IMG/VR virus record: IMGVR_UViG_3300042387_000948
Location: 124,001 to 188,000 of that record
Direction: 5' to 3' (one strand)
Length of the DNA stretch: 64,000 bases
From: a virus
Part shown: piece after piece, positions 62,201 through 64,000 of the stretch
How positions within the stretch are numbered: the stretch's first letter is position 1
How the letters are laid out: every line of letters starts with the position of its first letter
The notes under the pieces: generated by a model
Databases searched by the model: none
Told to the model about the DNA's origin: nothing
Seen by the model: the letters and a program-made list of their open reading frames with translations, nothing else
Made by a program: the position numbers and the translations under genes

Positions 62201-64000
62201 ATTTGTACCAGAAGTACCAGAAGTACCAGAAGTACCAGATAAACCACCGGAACCAGATGTGCCCGATGTACCAGATGTGCCAGAAGTTCCATCAGAACCA
62301 TCAGCTCCATCACTACCAGATGTTCCACTTGTACCAGAAGTACCCCCACTACCTGCACTACCATCTATTCCATCCGAACCTTTTGCTCCAGATGTTCCGC
62401 TTGTTCCTGATGAACCAGACGTACCAGATGTTCCCGATGTACCATTTAATCCGTTTACACCAGAAGTACCCGAAGTACCAGAAGAACCAGATGTTCCACC
62501 ACTACCAGCAGTACCAGCAGTTCCATTTGTACCACTTGTACCGCTTGTTCCACTTGTACCACGTGTGCCACTACTTCCACTTGTTCCAGATGTTGCGGAT
62601 GTACCTGATGTTCCACTAGTACCAGATGTTCCGCTTGTACCAGCAGTTCCAGATGTTCCAGATGTTCCCCCACTTCCAGATGTACCAGAAGTTCCAGAAG
62701 TTCCAGATGTTCCAGATGTTCCATCCGAACCAGTTGTACCACTACTACCGCTTGTTCCAGAAGTACCGTCCGAACCAGTTGTACCACTACTACCGCTTGT
62801 TCCAGAAGTTCCAGAAGTTCCGCTTGTACCAGATGAACCACTTGAACCGCTACTACCAGATGAACCTGATGAACCACTTGTTCCAGATGTTCCAGATGTT
62901 CCAGATGTTCCCGAAGTACCATCAATTCCACTTGTTCCCGAAGTACCGCTTGTACCAGATGTTCCGCTTGTTCCAGAAGTACCATCCGTACCATTTGTAC
63001 CAGAAGTACCAGAAGTACCAGAAGTACCAGAAGTACCGGCTGCCTGCTGAACATCTCTTGTTTCTAATTTTTTAGTAGTAGGGTCCCAAGTTACAACCAA
63101 TTGAGAGGCTGATGATGTATAAAATTGTTGTATATATACACTACCAGTAATATCTAAACTACCAGTTATTACCAAACTACCACTAAATCTTTGATTACCT
63201 GAATTTAGTAAGAATGATGATGTATCTATACTTTGTGCATTTAATGCAAATTGTGCAATACTTGCAAATGATGAACTAAATACTGTCATCGATGCAGTTT
63301 GTGCATTTGTAATAAATCCTTCCGCAGATAATACCCCACCTAATACATGAGATGCGGTTAGTGCGTAAGATGCGGAAACTGCTAATGAAGCAGTACCAAC
63401 CAACATTGATGCGGTTTGTGCATTTTGTACAAAGTTAGCAGTATCAACATTTGATGCGTTTTGTGCAAATAATGCGTAAGAAGCAGTTCTAGCAAACGAT
63501 GCACTTAATACTGTCATCGATGCGGTTTGTGAATTTAACACAAATTCACCAGCATTTACCGATGCTGATATTAATGCTTCTAAAGATGCCGTATTTAATC
63601 CTATTACACTGCCAGCTATGGTTGCAAAATTAGCGTTTACCGCATGTGATGAGGAAAGTACCGTTCCAATTACTCTATCCGCCTGAATTGTACCATTTAT
63701 TAACGAACCACCACTACCAATTACGATATGTCCACTTGTCAATCCACTAAATGTTACTTGAACAGTGTTATTATCGATTGCTAAAATAGATGCAGGAAGA
63801 ATCATTTCATCTTGCGAACCAGTTCCATACACCTGTACCATTGGGTATCTAATATCCAAATTATGTACAATCGTTACCGAACTTGCGTTACTAAATGGTA
63901 CAGTCTCCGTTAATGAAGTTTCGGGTTGAGGAATATAGTATCCCCTATTCTCATCATATCTTAAAGTATTGTATTCCGCAGATGCTTCGATACCAGCTCC
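59288..64000 (-). CDS. Giant collagen-like fibre, N-terminus beyond window
   Basis: The frame is open to the right window edge; the visible part is 1570 residues. An ATG-less internal start at 63859 (TTG) is not the true start, because the frame upstream reads [21 protein letters not shown], continuous with the folded domain [11 protein letters not shown]. Next come about 220 residues with repeated SASYAL and NAQTASM heptad-like steps, probably coiled coil. Gly-X-Y triplets follow for about 1060 residues, broken by [10 protein letters not shown]-type insertions. Last is a fibre tip ([14 protein letters not shown], then [13 protein letters not shown], then [18 protein letters not shown]). Confidence 0.88.
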   Translation of the reverse strand, partial: GAGIEASAEYNTLRYDENRGYYIPQPETSLTETVPFSNASSVTIVHNLDIRYPMVQVYGTGSQDEMILPASILAIDNNTVQVTFSGLTSGHIVIGSGGSLINGTIQADRVIGTVLSSSHAVNANFATIAGSVIGLNTASLEALISASVNAGEFVLNSQTASMTVLSASFARTASYALFAQNASNVDTANFVQNAQTASMLVGTASLAVSASYALTASHVLGGVLSAEGFITNAQTASMTVFSSSFASIAQFALNAQSIDTSSFLLNSGNQRFSGSLVITGSLDITGSVYIQQFYTSSASQLVVTWDPTTKKLETRDVQQAAGTSGTSGTSGTSGTNGTDGTSGTSGTSGTSGTSGTSGIDGTSGTSGTSGTSGTSGSSGSSGSSGSSGSSGTSGTSGTSGTSGSSGTTGSDGTSGTSGSSGTTGSDGTSGTSGTSGTSGTSGSGGTSGTSGTAGTSGTSGTSGTSGTSATSGTSGSSGTRGTSGTSGTSGTNGTAGTAGSGGTSGSSGTSGTSGVNGLNGTSGTSGTSGSSGTSGTSGAKGSDGIDGSAGSGGTSGTSGTSGSDGADGSDGTSGTSGTSGTSGSGGLSGTSGTSGTSGTNGTSGTSGTSGTSGISGTSGTSGTSGTSGLNGTSGTSGTSGTSGTSGTSGTSGTSGTSGTSGTSGTDGTSGTSGSSGTTGSDGTSGTSGTSGTSGTSGTSGTDGTSGTSGSSGTTGSDGTSGTSGTSGTDGTSGTSGTDGTSGSSGTSGVGTDGTSGTSGTSGTSGTDGTSGTSGTDGTSGTSGSSGTSGTSGTSGIDGTSGTSGTDGTSGTSGTDGTSGTSGTSGTSGTSGTSGSDGTSGTSGTNGTSGSDGTSGTSGSSGTSAEGSSGTSGTSGTSGSDGSSGTSGTSGTDGTSGTSGTSGTSGISGTSGTSGIDGTSGTSGTDGTSGTSGTSGLDGTLFGSSGTSGTSGTSGTSGTSGTSGTSGTSGESGTSGTSGTDGTSGTDGTSGTSGTDGTSGTSGTSGTSGLDGTLFGSSGTSGTSGESGTNGISGTDGTSGTSGTSGTSGLDGTFFGSSGTSGESGTSGSSGVSGTDGISGTSGTSGLNGTFFGSSGTSGESGSSGTSGESGSSGTSGESGTSGTSGVDGTFFGSSGTSGTSGSSGVGTDGTSGTSGTSGTSGQDGTFFGTNGTSGTSGTSGLDATNGTSGTSGTSGTSGQDGTFFGTSGTSGTSGTSGIDATDGTSGTSGTSGTSGLDGTYFGSSGTSGTSGTSGTSGTDGTSGTSGTSGTSGLDGTFFGSSGTSGTSGTSGTSGSTGTDGTSGTSGTSGLDGTLFGSSGTSGTSGTSGTSGEGTNGTSGTSGSSGLDGTNFGSSGTSGTSGTSGAGTSGSSGLSGFLALTGTTDNGVITLDGTAPNGRVESNLTFDGSTLTVTGTIQATGPVSASAFNIYTGGTPNLTSPTSLNIIATNGVNLSTSLSTTGFTTSTTFRETFSDLGSGSGASIDLSTANNFKRTFTGNGSISFSNAPAGKAFGFTLLAVNAGAHSLAWSGVNWVGGTPPILTSSGEDILVFYTFDGGSSYYGFVTGLNMN
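59855..63045 (-). repeat. Long Gly-X-Y coding repeat block (giant fibre)
   Basis: About 3.2 kb of tandem nine-base units coding Gly-Thr-Ser-type triplets, with synonymous codon variation. The left third carries regular G-(L/Q/V)-D-G-T-x-F-G insertions that add one residue to the triplet register. Confidence 0.88.

Noticed and set aside
59855-63045. CRISPR-like or non-coding tandem array
   Set aside because: Units are nine bases, in frame, with synonymous changes, and lie within a continuous coding frame. There are no spacers or cas genes.
59835-63050. A 1071-codon open frame on the plus strand (Pro/Val/Asp repeats) and many shorter plus-strand frames between 52.7 and 56.4 kb
   Set aside because: They are mirror images of Gly-X-Y repeats on the minus strand: the reverse complement of a repeat without stop codons stays open. 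They have no promoter and a PDVPDVP-type product of no sense.
63857-63859. TTG at 63859 as start of the giant collagen-like fibre
   Set aside because: The frame is open and protein-like (SSVTIVHN and upstream) to the window edge, so the true start lies outside.
50472-64000. A diversity-generating retroelement linked to the fibre genes
   Set aside because: No reverse transcriptase or template/variable repeat pair is visible in the window. The repeats are stalk modules, not adenine-mutated targets.

Overview
The window is a 64-kb piece of a tailed phage with a contractile tail, T4-like in gene content, that most likely infects a member of the Bacteroidota. Every gene I can support lies on the minus strand, so transcription runs from high to low coordinates. 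T4-type relatives include sheath (gp18), tube (gp19), a gp26-like protein, clamp (gp45), clamp loader (gp44/gp62), family B polymerase (gp43), helicase (gp41), UvsX, gp32 and a FEN/RNase H nuclease. The host assignment rests on promoters. Ten sites read TTTG-N20-TA(n)2TTTG or a close variant, the -33/-7 arrangement of the Bacteroidota primary sigma factor. The DNA is AT-rich and the starts lack Shine-Dalgarno sequences.

Layout, right to left. 64.0-57.2 kb holds tail fibre and adhesin genes: a giant collagen-like fibre cut by the window edge, a PKD plus BspA-like repeat adhesin, a tail assembly chaperone and small fibre proteins. 57.2-48.3 kb holds a 2242-residue fibre ending in an S74 intramolecular chaperone, two paralogous small tail proteins, and three small proteins of similar length. 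48.1-35.5 kb is the tail module: sheath, tube, a chaperone pair probably joined by translational frameshifting, tape measure and baseplate. 35.4-33.7 kb has a phage-encoded tmRNA and a divergent family A DNA polymerase. 33.6-27.5 kb has a secreted nuclease, a PAP2-type phosphatase, putative virion proteins and a GH19 endolysin. 27.3-19.6 kb is replication, recombination and nucleotide metabolism (gp32, UvsX, FEN, helicase, NrdB, NrdA, thioredoxin). 19.6-15.6 kb carries two paralogs of the Mom DNA-modification family and unknown genes. 15.6-6.2 kb has a glycosyltransferase, PolB, the sliding clamp, dUTPase, clamp loader, two zinc ribbons and a PD-(D/E)XK nuclease. 6.1-0 kb has a ribbon-helix-helix protein, a 2H phosphoesterase, four glycosyltransferase-type genes and another collagen-like protein.

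Two promoter classes seem to time expression. Host-type promoters precede replication, modification and tmRNA genes. A different motif, ATATTTAT usually followed by a TATA-rich stretch, sits mostly 30-45 bases before structural and lysis operons. It is the reverse complement of the T4 late box and is probably a phage-specific late promoter. gp32 and the first glycosyltransferase have both types. Strong hairpin terminators close several operons, and two of them run directly into the next promoter.

No capsid, portal or terminase genes are visible; they must lie outside the window. No tRNA genes were found. Apart from the tmRNA region, no stretch longer than 300 bases lacks a gene. The longest gap, 27253-27483, holds two host-type promoters, a late motif and a terminator.
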